Shown here piece by piece: positions 5,716-13,930 of a stretch of 23,926 bases of DNA. Below the pieces are notes generated by a model. It saw only the letters and a list, made by a program, of their open reading frames with translations. It had not been told where the DNA came from and made no database searches. The stretch comes from a virus: IMG/VR virus record IMGVR_UViG_3300007735_000509, positions 1-23,926 of that record; one strand, given 5' to 3'. The translations under genes and the position numbers were made by a program. Within the stretch, counting starts at the first letter, position 1; every line of letters starts with the position of its first letter.

Positions 5716-5924
5716 TATGGTGTAGTTGATTCTATCATTAAGGAATCTACCAAACTTCGCAGAAACGAAGACGATAATTTAATAATCAATAGCAATGTTG
5801 ATTGGTCGGTATAACCTAAGATTAACAACAAAGCCATTACAAATGTTTCAGTGTTACCGTAAACCTTGTTGAAAATTCTATACCATTTTGGCGGTGGTGC
5901 AACTGCGTTTTTTAAAGCTTCCAT
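5715..5924 (-). CDS. Small membrane protein, holin-like
   Basis: A 69-residue protein with two hydrophobic segments, about 27-40 (TFVMALLLILGY) and 43-58 (STLLLIIKLSSSFL), after a basic Pro-rich N-terminus. It is the first of the overlapping chain of small membrane proteins leading into the lysis genes. It may be the holin itself or a holin partner. There is no sequence motif beyond topology. Confidence 0.5.
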   Translation of the reverse strand: MEALKNAVAPPPKWYRIFNKVYGNTETFVMALLLILGYTDQSTLLLIIKLSSSFLRSLVDSLMIESTTP

Positions 5925-5943
5925 TTTATTTGTGTTTTAGGTG

Positions 5944-6372
5944 TTACAATTTAATATCTACTATACTTACCACAAAAGTAGGATTGGTGAACAGTATTTG
6001 ATTCATTACCCTTTGGTGTATCCAGTAATCTAACTTATCAATTAAACTTTTACCCTGCAAAGCGTTAAAGTTAGTAATAGGTGCGCTTGCTAAAGTATCT
6101 GAATTAATAGTGTAAACTCGGTTTACCTGTGCTGATTGCTCTAAAGTCTTTTTCTTGTTTGTATAGCTTGCTTTGTTCTTATAGCCATCCATCAAAACGT
6201 CAATAGAATTTCCATCATAATTAAAAATATAAGTTAGTCGAAAGTAGGAAGTGTTATCCCCTATTTTGTAGGCAGAAGTATCGGTGGATGAAGTTAATTG
6301 CCCTGTTATCTGTAACCCTGCAAATGAGTTAAGAGATAGGAATAATGCTGAAATTAATAGTATCTTTTTCAT
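5944..6372 (-). CDS. Secreted protein of unknown function
   Basis: A 142-residue protein with a clear Sec signal peptide (KK at 2-3, hydrophobic core ILLISALFLSLNS, cleavage likely after A18). The mature part is beta-rich, with alternating polar and hydrophobic residues, and has no Cys and no recognised motif. It lies between the fibre-like protein, which also has a signal peptide, and the lysis membrane genes, three bases from the former. It may act in the periplasm or at the cell surface together with that protein. It is not recognisable by family. Confidence 0.65.
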   Translation of the reverse strand: MKKILLISALFLSLNSFAGLQITGQLTSSTDTSAYKIGDNTSYFRLTYIFNYDGNSIDVLMDGYKNKASYTNKKKTLEQSAQVNRVYTINSDTLASAPITNFNALQGKSLIDKLDYWIHQRVMNQILFTNPTFVVSIVDIKL

Positions 6373-6375
6373 AGT

Positions 6376-9096
6376 TTATTTTTGACTTTTTATTATCCAG
6401 TTTACGTTATTACTCACCAATACATAATTCTTTTTAGTAGCCAAACTCAATAGCAAAGTAGCGTTTCCATCTATGGTTTGGCTTGATGTTGTTGCTAATA
6501 CAACAAGTGTTGCTGAAACATTTTCAATATAGTATTCGCGTCCTGTTATACCTACTGCTGTTGGAAGTGTTACTGTATCTGTATTGGCTGTAAACCAAAC
6601 TCCATAATCAGTTGAAGTAAGTGTATAGTTTGCTGTTTTGCTTACATACTTTAAAGCAAGTGAACCGCTATCCTGTAAAGTAGAATTTGGGGCAGTTGTT
6701 CCAATGCCTGAAAAGTCAGAAAATATGTGACTTGTGCCATCTTCAGACTTAATGGCGAAACCTGTTTTATTAGCTACACCACCTCTTAATACTCCACCAA
6801 ATGACATTGAATTTGCACCCATTGATGCAGGCAAAGTTCCTGCCCCCATTGTTAGCATTTTTGTTCCCGCATTTACAGCATTTCCATTAAATATTGCACC
6901 ATTTAGACTTGCCCCAGAAAAAAATAGCCAATTAGTAGATTGTGCAGAACTATACAAATCAAAATTGGTAGAAGAATTTACCGTAAATGCTCTATTTGCA
7001 TTTCCTATATCATACCATCCATTAATTCCAGATATTATCCCAGCAGGTGCTTGTATCGCATAATTAGTAGTTGCACCAGATGCAGTAAAGTATCCCGCTA
7101 CGTTAGTAGATGTAGTGCCTGTATTAGTTACTGATGAATACATTCCATAGGTAGTTTTACCACTTGTGCTATTCGCCCCACTCATAGCCGCCTCAATTCC
7201 TTTTCCTGCGTTTACTGTTGTTGATGTGGAAGTTGCTTTAACTAAACTACCCGTTGTTAAACTACTTGAATTAATTGCCAATCCTATTCCTGTGGTTAAG
7301 CTATTAAAATCAAACTGCCCTGCTGTTGTAGTAGATGCTGTTGAAACAAAATGAAGCGGAACTGTTGGTGATTGTGTGCCGATTCCTAATCGTCCGTTGC
7401 TATCAATTACCATTCTGTAAGTTGCATTTGTCTTAAACCTCATACTAACATTATCATCAGTTCCAATATAATTAGTAGCCGAAGTTAATCCTGTATTACC
7501 TGTTGTTAGCCATGCACTACCGCTGAATGTTCCTGTTGCTCCTGTTGAACCCGTTGAACCAGTTGAACCTGTTGCGCCTGTTGCACCTGTGGCTCCGGTA
7601 GAACCTGTGCTTCCAGTTGCCCCTGTTGCACCGGTTGCGCCTGTTATTGTTGGTATAGTATCCCACCTTGCTAAGCCGTACGCATTGCTTGTTAAAACCT
7701 TTCCACTTCCCTGCGTTCCATCCGTAATTTGAATAGTGCCGTTTATTAGTAAAGCAGTATCTACAATTACAGGATAAAAAGTAGTTCCATTGTTATACGA
7801 AGAACTTAAATGCCCACCCTGCCAATTTAATTCATATCCTACTGCACAATTCAAACTAATACCCCTATTGCCTCCTGTGCTATTATCAAAAGTTCCTTGT
7901 GAAATATTTTGTAAACCTGTTCCAAAATAGATATGAGAACCGCTATCCATAGTTCCACCAGCTAAAGGTAAATATAAACCCGAACCTACTGTATCATATT
8001 GCCAGCTTGCCAGACCGTTTGCATCGCTTGTCAATATTTTGCCTGCCCCTTGTGTGCCGTCAACAATCTGCACCTTTCCGTTAAGCGTTACAGAATCATA
8101 GTAACTTGTAATTTCTTTAATTTCATTGTCAAATTGCATAATTACATTATCAGAAGTATCTTTAAATCGTATTTTATTTGCTGTATTTAAAATGATACTT
8201 CCACCTCCACTAACTATTCGTAAATTTTGATTATCCGTTGTTCCTATAAAATTAGTAGCAGGGTTAGTGCCGGAGTTGCCTGTTAAACCCCAAGCGTAAT
8301 TTGTAACCGTATCTATTTTTAAGCGTCCATCATTATCAACTCCTATTGTTTTATCCCCGAACCCTGCCAAATTCATTACGCTCAATCCACCACTTTTTAA
8401 TTCCAATGATTTTGCTCCACCATAGTCATAATAATTCATAACCGAATCACCTACAACGCCATCCATCAGAACATTACCGTTCCAATTAGCCATATAGATT
8501 CCATTATTATAAGTAACGAACCAATCTGCACCACCCGGTGCATAGATTTCATTGTAATTTACTCCATCACCTTCGGCAAAGTAACCACCACCAAAACGCA
8601 TAAACCTATTTGCCTCCAAATTCAAATCTCCATGCTGTAAATCTAACTTCCATGCAGGGTATTTAGTGCCAATTCCAACATTAAAATTAGAATCAATTGG
8701 ATACAATTTACTTTGCGAAGTATCCCATAATGTAACTGATGAAGCAGTTGACCTTGTGAAACAATCCCAATTTGCACCATTCCAATAACAAGGTTTCAAA
8801 CTATCTAAATTGAATACTCCTAAACCTACCGTTGAAGCGCTTATAGCATTCATTTGAGCAGTTGTAACTCTTGGTAATAAGAATCCTTTGGTTGTTGATG
8901 ATGCTTCTAAAACAGCATCAGAATTTAAATTATAACCTCCGACAATCAATCCACCTTGAGTATTTATCTTAACAGGTTTAACATGAAGAACAGTATCTGG
9001 AAAATACTTCTTGCCGGGTTCATTAATATATCCTGTTGGAACTTGCCCAAAACAAAATGAAGAAATAAGTAAGAAAAGTATTGTGAGTTTATTCAT
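6376..9096 (-). CDS. Large fibre-like protein with signal peptide and collagen-like repeats
   Basis: A 906-residue protein. I chose the ATG at 9096, nine codons inside the longest ORF, because it gives a clean signal peptide (MNKLTILFLLISSFCFG, cut before Gln18) and only an eight-base overlap with the upstream gene. Segments such as SSTTKGFLLPRVTTAQMN (about 64-81), GIGTKYP (about 141) and GIGTQSP (about 569) are typical of Bacteroidota fibre and surface proteins. A collagen-like Gly-X-Thr/Ser tract occupies about 484-522, and a module DGTQGxGKxLTS is duplicated before it. The C-terminus is beta-rich. It is likely a tail fibre or surface adhesin; the signal peptide is unusual for a virion protein. 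Confidence 0.75.
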   Translation of the reverse strand: MNKLTILFLLISSFCFGQVPTGYINEPGKKYFPDTVLHVKPVKINTQGGLIVGGYNLNSDAVLEASSTTKGFLLPRVTTAQMNAISASTVGLGVFNLDSLKPCYWNGANWDCFTRSTASSVTLWDTSQSKLYPIDSNFNVGIGTKYPAWKLDLQHGDLNLEANRFMRFGGGYFAEGDGVNYNEIYAPGGADWFVTYNNGIYMANWNGNVLMDGVVGDSVMNYYDYGGAKSLELKSGGLSVMNLAGFGDKTIGVDNDGRLKIDTVTNYAWGLTGNSGTNPATNFIGTTDNQNLRIVSGGGSIILNTANKIRFKDTSDNVIMQFDNEIKEITSYYDSVTLNGKVQIVDGTQGAGKILTSDANGLASWQYDTVGSGLYLPLAGGTMDSGSHIYFGTGLQNISQGTFDNSTGGNRGISLNCAVGYELNWQGGHLSSSYNNGTTFYPVIVDTALLINGTIQITDGTQGSGKVLTSNAYGLARWDTIPTITGATGATGATGSTGSTGATGATGATGSTGSTGSTGATGTFSGSAWLTTGNTGLTSATNYIGTDDNVSMRFKTNATYRMVIDSNGRLGIGTQSPTVPLHFVSTASTTTAGQFDFNSLTTGIGLAINSSSLTTGSLVKATSTSTTVNAGKGIEAAMSGANSTSGKTTYGMYSSVTNTGTTSTNVAGYFTASGATTNYAIQAPAGIISGINGWYDIGNANRAFTVNSSTNFDLYSSAQSTNWLFFSGASLNGAIFNGNAVNAGTKMLTMGAGTLPASMGANSMSFGGVLRGGVANKTGFAIKSEDGTSHIFSDFSGIGTTAPNSTLQDSGSLALKYVSKTANYTLTSTDYGVWFTANTDTVTLPTAVGITGREYYIENVSATLVVLATTSSQTIDGNATLLLSLATKKNYVLVSNNVNWIIKSQK
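7531..7645 (-). repeat. Collagen-like triplet repeat coding tract
   Basis: About 12-13 Gly-Ala-Thr / Gly-Ser-Thr triplets encoded in tandem nine-base units, within the fibre-like gene. Such tracts form trimeric triple helices in phage fibres and vary in number by recombination. Thr/Ser in the third position are possible O-glycosylation sites. Confidence 0.85.
7663..7740 (-). repeat. Duplicated fibre module, copy 2
   Basis: Encodes IQITDGTQGSGKVLTSNAYG followed by LARW. It is a diverged copy of the segment at 8001-8078 (VQIVDGTQGAGKILTSDANG followed by LASW). The two copies lie about 340 bases apart in the same frame, showing internal duplication of the fibre gene. Confidence 0.75.
8001..8078 (-). 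repeat. Duplicated fibre module, copy 1
   Basis: Partner of the repeat at 7663-7740. Both modules precede a segment of the form WxxTGNxGxxxATNFIGT followed by residues like DNQNLRI or DNVSMRF, so the duplication extends beyond the core. Confidence 0.7.
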
Positions 9097-9925
9097 AAAA
9101 GATAACAATATATTCTCCGCCATTTATATCTATTCCGTTAATAGTAAATGTTATTCCATCCCATGAATGAAAGCCTGGAGTTAAAACAGAACCATCCATA
9201 TTAACCGCAATAACATCGGTCATATTCGATAATCCACTTACATCGGAACTTGTATAAGATGTTTTACCAGCTGTTGTATAAAAAAATATTGGTGGCTTAC
9301 CAAAGTTAGCGCACTCATTAACCATTTGGCAGAATGACTTTGCCGCATAATCAAAAATGAAACTACTATCTGTGCAAGGTTCACCCGCAAAGCATTGCTC
9401 ATCGCCTGTTATACTAACTTCAAAATCTAAATAAAGTAGTATATCCGCATCCTTTAATGAATTTGGTAGTGTGGTTTGTGAACTCCAAACATTAGCCTTA
9501 TCAAAATTGGTATCGGTAACTTTTATTATAATATTAAACGCATTTAGCGCACTTTCCAAATCTTCCTGTAACCCGCTAAGATTTGCCTTTATGCCTTGCG
9601 CGATACTTTGCGAATAAGAACTACAATTTACATTCTCTAAACCTTGTGAGTAAACAACCGCCCTTAATGGATAAACTTCCGTAACCTGTTCTAAGGTAGC
9701 GATAACAGGATGCTCTACGGTAGTTCGGGTGGAGTTCCCATTGGTGAGAATATAAACGAGCGAAGAATAATTATCAAAGTTTACGTGCGTTAATTCAGAA
9801 CCCTGATATACCGCAATTACTTTTTCGCCATCCACGCTTACAGTTGAGCCCAATCCCAATACCTTTTTAATATAGGATAGAGATTCAAACTTTGCTATTA
9901 AGAATTGTAGTATTACAGATAACAT
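9089..9925 (-). CDS. Hypothetical virion-associated protein, 278 residues
   Basis: The family is not recognised. The N-terminal 25 residues are hydrophobic and amphipathic (MLSVILQFLIAKFESLSYIK). The middle looks like a mixed alpha/beta domain, with a central region containing CFAGEPCTDSSF (about 184-195) and two more Cys near 209-215. The C-terminal 45 residues are beta-rich and Gly-rich. It is encoded between a putative tail-completion protein (one-base overlap at its start) and the fibre-like protein (eight-base overlap at its end), so a tail or fibre-attachment role is likely but unproven. Confidence 0.6.
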   Translation of the reverse strand: MLSVILQFLIAKFESLSYIKKVLGLGSTVSVDGEKVIAVYQGSELTHVNFDNYSSLVYILTNGNSTRTTVEHPVIATLEQVTEVYPLRAVVYSQGLENVNCSSYSQSIAQGIKANLSGLQEDLESALNAFNIIIKVTDTNFDKANVWSSQTTLPNSLKDADILLYLDFEVSITGDEQCFAGEPCTDSSFIFDYAAKSFCQMVNECANFGKPPIFFYTTAGKTSYTSSDVSGLSNMTDVIAVNMDGSVLTPGFHSWDGITFTINGIDINGGEYIVIFYE

Positions 9926-10458
9926 CAGCTATTGAAATAGTTTATTAATCTCTTTTGAATCTCCTTTGCGAAATACTCTTTTTCTTCTTTTGTATGGCTA
10001 AATGTTTCTTTGCCATATCTATCTATTAATCCACTTACTTTCTTTTCATTCAATCCAACCACTTTTATTGAAACCGTATCGCCTTGTGTATATAATTTCA
10101 AACCTCTCCTTAAATCACCCCTATATGTTAGGTTTACAAAATTGCTTTCTAATCCTTGTATGCTTTTTAATTGCCTATAACCGCCAGGTAAATACATAGA
10201 CTTTCTTTTCTTCCCTGTTTTACCAACACCATTAAAACTTCCCGCATTCCTAAAAGCCGATTTACTCGCATACATTTCTTTTGATGAATAAGAGCCTATT
10301 TGAGAACCACTCCCATCTACTCCACTATCAAATAATCTATTTGTAAATAATTGTAGCATCTTAGTAGCAACAGGGAAAGTAACAATCTCAACTACCTTCA
10401 AAGAACGAATCTTATTATCTATCTTCTTTTGAAATTGCTCCGGTGTAAGCGTAGCCAT
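9925..10458 (-). CDS. Putative head-tail or tail completion protein
   Basis: A 177-residue basic protein. The segment GKTGKKRKSMYLPGGYRQLK (about residues 79-98), followed by LTYRGDLRRGLKL, resembles phage virion morphogenesis / tail completion proteins (Mu gpG or HK97 gp10 type), which carry 'L.G.LR.S' segments. The C-terminus (EEKEYFAKEIQKRLINYF) is helical. It lies five bases after the connector-like gene and overlaps the next gene by one base. Similarity is only by pattern, so the family call is tentative. Confidence 0.5.
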   Translation of the reverse strand: MATLTPEQFQKKIDNKIRSLKVVEIVTFPVATKMLQLFTNRLFDSGVDGSGSQIGSYSSKEMYASKSAFRNAGSFNGVGKTGKKRKSMYLPGGYRQLKSIQGLESNFVNLTYRGDLRRGLKLYTQGDTVSIKVVGLNEKKVSGLIDRYGKETFSHTKEEKEYFAKEIQKRLINYFNS

Positions 10459-10463
10459 CTCAT

Positions 10464-11480
10464 TTATGGCAATGCCACTCTCGTTTTAACTTGCGGAGTG
10501 CAACTGAAACATACAGAATCTGGTATCACCATATTCAAAAGAAAATCCTGAACTTGTTTGTTGTATTCCATTTCATACTCTTTCATCAATTCGTCATGGT
10601 TCTTCGCGTATATTGTAACCACACCAGTCAATCTTCTTGAGTGTTTCAATTCTTTCATTATCAATTCGCCCGCCTTGTATAATATAGGCAATGCCATCAT
10701 ATTACGTGCATTACAAAGCACTTCGGTAAACGAACATTGGAGGCTGTAATTAATACTCAAACCGCTTCCATAATCATTACTTTCTAAATATGCGTTTGTC
10801 TTTGGGTTGCTTGCTAATATCTTAGCTGAACGGAAATAAATAAACCCATTACGATAAGTTCCAGAACAAAAATTATTACAATCTTCATTAATCCGCATTG
10901 AAACAAATGGAGATATGTAACTTGTTTTGTAGCTTGCAAAAGTAGATGCGTAACCGATAAATAAATGCAACCTCTGCTTATTTGTCGCATAGGTTAAATC
11001 TATATCATTTAATGTAACTATCTCGCCTGCAACTGCGCTAACCGTAACCGTATCTAATAACTTCCCTTGAATCAAATCATAAACGTAAATCGGGACGCTC
11101 CCTGTTGTGTTTACAAACAAATTTAAACCCTGTAAGAAAAGATTTAAATAGGGAACTGAATCAATTTTTATTTCATAGCCAGTTAAATAGGTAGCTTGTG
11201 CTGCAATCTGTTCTTTATCCTCGTAATAATATCCTAAAACATTATTCTCAATAAAACTTTTCAACTGATATTTGTTACCTAAACCGTTGCCTATATTCCT
11301 ATCAACATACGCGGTAGCAAATGAAACAATATCTTGAAGTGCCGCAGATGCGTTCTTATGCTCTAAACTTATCGCCTTATCGAAGTCCGGTATATTAATT
11401 CCGGTTAAATCGTTTACATAGAAGTCCTTTGCAGTTGAACCACATCCGCGAACACCAACAAGATTATCTAAACAACTCAT
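10464..11480 (-). CDS. Virion protein downstream of capsid, connector-like
   Basis: A 338-residue protein beginning MSCLDNLVGVRGCGSTAKDF. This Cys-containing opening is one I associate with a conserved head-proximal protein of Bacteroidota phages. The central part (about 100-200) is beta-rich. The C-terminal region (about 265-315) is helical and charged (LIMKELKHSRRLTGVVTIYA), and several Cys cluster near 318-330. The position directly after the capsid gene (seven-base gap) suits a head-tail connector or neck protein. No catalytic motif is seen. Confidence 0.6.
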   Translation of the reverse strand: MSCLDNLVGVRGCGSTAKDFYVNDLTGINIPDFDKAISLEHKNASAALQDIVSFATAYVDRNIGNGLGNKYQLKSFIENNVLGYYYEDKEQIAAQATYLTGYEIKIDSVPYLNLFLQGLNLFVNTTGSVPIYVYDLIQGKLLDTVTVSAVAGEIVTLNDIDLTYATNKQRLHLFIGYASTFASYKTSYISPFVSMRINEDCNNFCSGTYRNGFIYFRSAKILASNPKTNAYLESNDYGSGLSINYSLQCSFTEVLCNARNMMALPILYKAGELIMKELKHSRRLTGVVTIYAKNHDELMKEYEMEYNKQVQDFLLNMVIPDSVCFSCTPQVKTRVALP

Positions 11481-11487
11481 CTACTGT

Positions 11488-12564
11488 TTAGGTATTTGTA
11501 ACCTGGAATTGTAAAACTCCGTTTGTTTTGTAAAGTCTGTCTGCACTGTTGTAAATATCACTTGGCAATCCAACTACCTTAAACGCAGTAGATACCTTGA
11601 TGTTTATTTGCTCTGCACAAGTTTTCCAAACTTTGTAGTTAAATGTAACGCCTGATTTCGGGTCGGTAATAGTATTGATAACCAAAGCATCATCCGCATT
11701 CTGAACCAATGGGTCGTTATAACGGTTGTATTGAAGCAAGAATAAAGAACCAGCATCAACTGCAAGGAATTTAGTTCCTGTTCCGCTACCGTTCAAAGCT
11801 GTATGAGTTTTGATAGATGGCAAGAAAGCCGCCTGATTCTGATTCACATACTTTACGAAATCCATACCGCCATCAGAGAAGTTGCCCAAACCGATAAGAT
11901 AATTCCAGTATCTCCAAATTGCAGAATAACCGAAAACATAAGGGATGCCGGTAAACCCGCTATTCATAGTAGAAAACATGATTTCCTGCAATGCTTCTGG
12001 ATTCCATTTGCCGCCATCAACTGCCGCAGGGAATTTAGTTGCAATAGTTTTCAGTGTTTTACCTGTCAATCCTGTTTCACCGTTATCTTCTGCGAACCAT
12101 CCGAACAATGTTGCCATTTGCGTAGCTACAACGGTTTGCATCTTGCGAACACAAACATCAATTTGAGCATTTACGCGCTGTGCAAAATAATCAGGGTTAG
12201 ATTTGCAGATTCTTGCAAGGTCGCTGATTTCGATAGTTTCTACTGATTCAACACCTGTTGCAGGGTCAATCACATAGTTAGTAGAAAGCATACCAGCTTC
12301 ATTACCGGCTGTGCAAGCTGTTGTAAGTGTTGTTGAAGTTGTTGATTCTGTCAAACGAGGGGCATAAACTACCTGAACCGTTTTAATCTTCGTTCCCCCA
12401 TCATCAACTACGCGCTGTTCAAGAATGCGCGAAGTGTTTACTTGTGATGTTAGGAATTGAATTTCCGGAGCAGGTTCGTTAGGGTTCTTCCCTTTATCTG
12501 TGAAATCGTTTAATTGTAATTGCACCGTAGGGCAATCAATAAGAGTTGATATGTTATATGACAT
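11488..12564 (-). CDS. Major capsid protein (probable)
   Basis: A 358-residue protein directly downstream of a scaffold-like gene, the usual place for the major capsid protein. Composition and length suit an HK97-fold capsid. The N-terminal arm is extended and polar. A long helix rich in Asp/Arg/Gln follows (about 115-150, ISDLARICKSNPDYFAQRVN and onwards), then alternating strands and turns to the C-terminus. It is the only gene checked in the virion block with a strong Shine-Dalgarno (AAGGAGG, nine bases before the ATG), fitting very high expression. That site is also part of the RNA structure at 12564-12690. There is no protease domain, so maturation cleavage is not implied. Confidence 0.8.
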   Translation of the reverse strand: MSYNISTLIDCPTVQLQLNDFTDKGKNPNEPAPEIQFLTSQVNTSRILEQRVVDDGGTKIKTVQVVYAPRLTESTTSTTLTTACTAGNEAGMLSTNYVIDPATGVESVETIEISDLARICKSNPDYFAQRVNAQIDVCVRKMQTVVATQMATLFGWFAEDNGETGLTGKTLKTIATKFPAAVDGGKWNPEALQEIMFSTMNSGFTGIPYVFGYSAIWRYWNYLIGLGNFSDGGMDFVKYVNQNQAAFLPSIKTHTALNGSGTGTKFLAVDAGSLFLLQYNRYNDPLVQNADDALVINTITDPKSGVTFNYKVWKTCAEQINIKVSTAFKVVGLPSDIYNSADRLYKTNGVLQFQVTNT

Positions 12565-12690
12565 TTCGCGTTGCCTCCTTCGTTTTTTATCGGAGGTCTT
12601 TTTTTGAGTTAAAAATAATTCAAACCTTTATGGCAGGTCAGCCAACAGTTTGAGTTTATTCTTGCCACAACTCTAAAAGGCAACGTGAAG
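12564..12690 (-). promoter_or_regulatory. Structured leader that can mask the capsid Shine-Dalgarno
   Basis: In the minus-strand RNA, TTCACGTTGCCTTTT (12689-12675) can pair with AAGGAGGCAACGCGAA (12580-12565), 14 of 15 positions with two G-U and one mismatch, closing a loop of about 95 bases and covering the Shine-Dalgarno. Inside it lie GAGTT/AACTC, TCAAAC/GTTTGA and TGGC/GCCA stems. A competing local stem pairs CCTCC (12596-12592) with the same GGAGG (12578-12574). Two mutually exclusive partners for one ribosome site suggest translational control of capsid versus scaffold. Confidence 0.5.
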
Positions 12691-12699
12691 TTTAAAATA

Positions 12700-13521
12700 C
12701 TATCCTTTTAATCGTTCTAACGCGGCTTGTGCGTTTGGATGAACTTTTGACTTAGTAGTATCTCCCTGTGCAAATGTAGTAATTACTTTTTTATTATCAG
12801 CATTATTTTTTTTCATAACGCCCTTTGATTCCATTTCAACTAAGAAAATTTCATCAGGTGTTGCAATATGCCCCGCCTTTAATTTGCTTTTAACCAAAGA
12901 GCCATCAGCCTTTAACTTAACGATAGGGTTATCGTTCTCATCCAAATCAAAAGCATAAGTGTTATTGATATGCGCTTCAAACCCTGCTTTTACTAAGTCG
13001 TTCTTTGTATATTCTTCGCTGAACTTAGGCATTAAAGTTTCACGAACCTTACCAATGGCAGAACTTAGTTTGTAATCTCTTAGAACATTCTCCTTAGCGG
13101 TAACATCGGCATTGTATTTCTTTTCCCAATCCGATAACCCAGCCTCTTTTATTGATAATGTAGATTGTAAGTCATTCAACTTAGCAGTTAATTCTTCAAC
13201 CTTTTTATCATTTCCCTTTCCGGCTTGTTCTGTGAGGGCAGTTATCTGTGTATCATAGTTAGTCTTTACCTTTGTTAGAATATCCTCTAAAGGCGAACCA
13301 TCTACATCAGAACTCTTTAGCCCGAATATTTGAGCCGTTTTTGTATTTAGCTTACCGAATAGTTGACCTGTAATCTTTTTCTTAATATCCTCATCCTTTA
13401 ACGCCAAATCACGAAGAACGTATTTAGATTCAACCTGTGTTTTAAATTCATCAGAAGTTAGCGTTTCAATATCTGCATCAATAGATAATGCAGAAAGAAT
13501 ATCCTTTAATTCTAAAGCCAT
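12700..13521 (-). CDS. Scaffold-like capsid assembly protein
   Basis: A 273-residue, highly charged, mostly helical protein with no Cys. A coiled-coil stretch spans about residues 90-150 (ITALTEQAGKGNDKKVEELT and onwards). This, with an acidic N-terminal half and a basic, Lys-rich C-terminus, is the pattern of internal scaffolding proteins that direct capsid shell assembly and then leave. It is encoded immediately before the capsid gene. No protease motif is visible. The family is inferred from composition and position. Confidence 0.7.
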   Translation of the reverse strand: MALELKDILSALSIDADIETLTSDEFKTQVESKYVLRDLALKDEDIKKKITGQLFGKLNTKTAQIFGLKSSDVDGSPLEDILTKVKTNYDTQITALTEQAGKGNDKKVEELTAKLNDLQSTLSIKEAGLSDWEKKYNADVTAKENVLRDYKLSSAIGKVRETLMPKFSEEYTKNDLVKAGFEAHINNTYAFDLDENDNPIVKLKADGSLVKSKLKAGHIATPDEIFLVEMESKGVMKKNNADNKKVITTFAQGDTTKSKVHPNAQAALERLKG

Positions 13522-13529
13522 ATAATAGA

Positions 13530-13838
13530 TTATTTAGTTACGTTAGGTTTGCGCCCTCTTTTGGGTTTTTCAACTTGTTCTTCCCCTAATGGGTTTATTA
13601 TTTCCACTCCTTCGGGTATAACTATCTCAACATGGTAATCTTTAATAGTATCATTGTCCACAACTACCACATCCTTTTTTTTTATTTCATTTACCGATTC
13701 ATCGGCTGGCTGTTCTATTGGTTTGCCAAATTCATCACAAGGGAAGAACCCCATTTGTTTTTGTAACATTTTATCGAATGCTAAATGTTCAGCAACCGGT
13801 TTAATATCGCCTTTCATGTTGATATTCTGTAACGCCAT
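13530..13838 (-). CDS. Small protein with AT-hook-like tail
   Basis: A 102-residue protein, first gene of the late minus-strand block. Its N-terminal half contains KMLQKQMGFFPCDEFGKP (about 23-40). The middle is acidic and beta-rich (VEIVIPEGVEIINPLGEEQV). The C-terminus KPKRGRKPNVTK resembles an AT-hook (core RGRKP, canonical RGRP), which binds the minor groove of AT-rich DNA. It is transcribed from the promoter at 13855-13885. It may be a minor head or DNA-associated protein; it is otherwise unrecognised. Confidence 0.6.
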   Translation of the reverse strand: MALQNINMKGDIKPVAEHLAFDKMLQKQMGFFPCDEFGKPIEQPADESVNEIKKKDVVVVDNDTIKDYHVEIVIPEGVEIINPLGEEQVEKPKRGRKPNVTK

Positions 13839-13854
13839 AATGTAATTGTTTATG

Positions 13855-13885
13855 CAAATCTAAAATAAAATTTTGAATTGTCAAA
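13855..13885 (-). promoter_or_regulatory. Bacteroidota-type promoter for the late minus-strand block
   Basis: On the minus strand: TTTG (13885-13882), 19 bases, then TAGATTTG (13862-13855). This is a full match to the Bacteroidota consensus TTTG-N19-21-TAnnTTTG. It sits about 17 bases before the ATG at 13838 and is the best promoter in the window. Confidence 0.75.
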
Positions 13886-13930
13886 TTTATTTTTTAGAGT
13901 AGTCTAAAATTATGATTTAAAAAACTTTAT

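Noticed and set aside
7531-7645. Short tandem repeats as a CRISPR array
   Set aside because: The repeat units are nine bases, in frame, and encode Gly-X-Thr/Ser triplets of the fibre protein; there are no spacers.
11803-12246. 147-residue plus-strand ORF antisense to the capsid gene
   Set aside because: It lies wholly inside the capsid gene on the other strand, is rich in Cys, His and Ser as shadow frames are, and has no promoter or operon partner.
12565-12600. PreQ1-I riboswitch resemblance (AUAAAAAACGAAGGAGG tail)
   Set aside because: The A-rich tail before a Shine-Dalgarno looks like preQ1-I, but the needed upstream P1 hairpin and loop complement are missing.
12574-12607. Plus-strand terminator (CCTCC/GGAGG hairpin followed by T run)
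   Set aside because: It is shaped like a plus-strand terminator but no plus-strand transcription unit lies near; the same bases fit the minus-strand capsid leader better.
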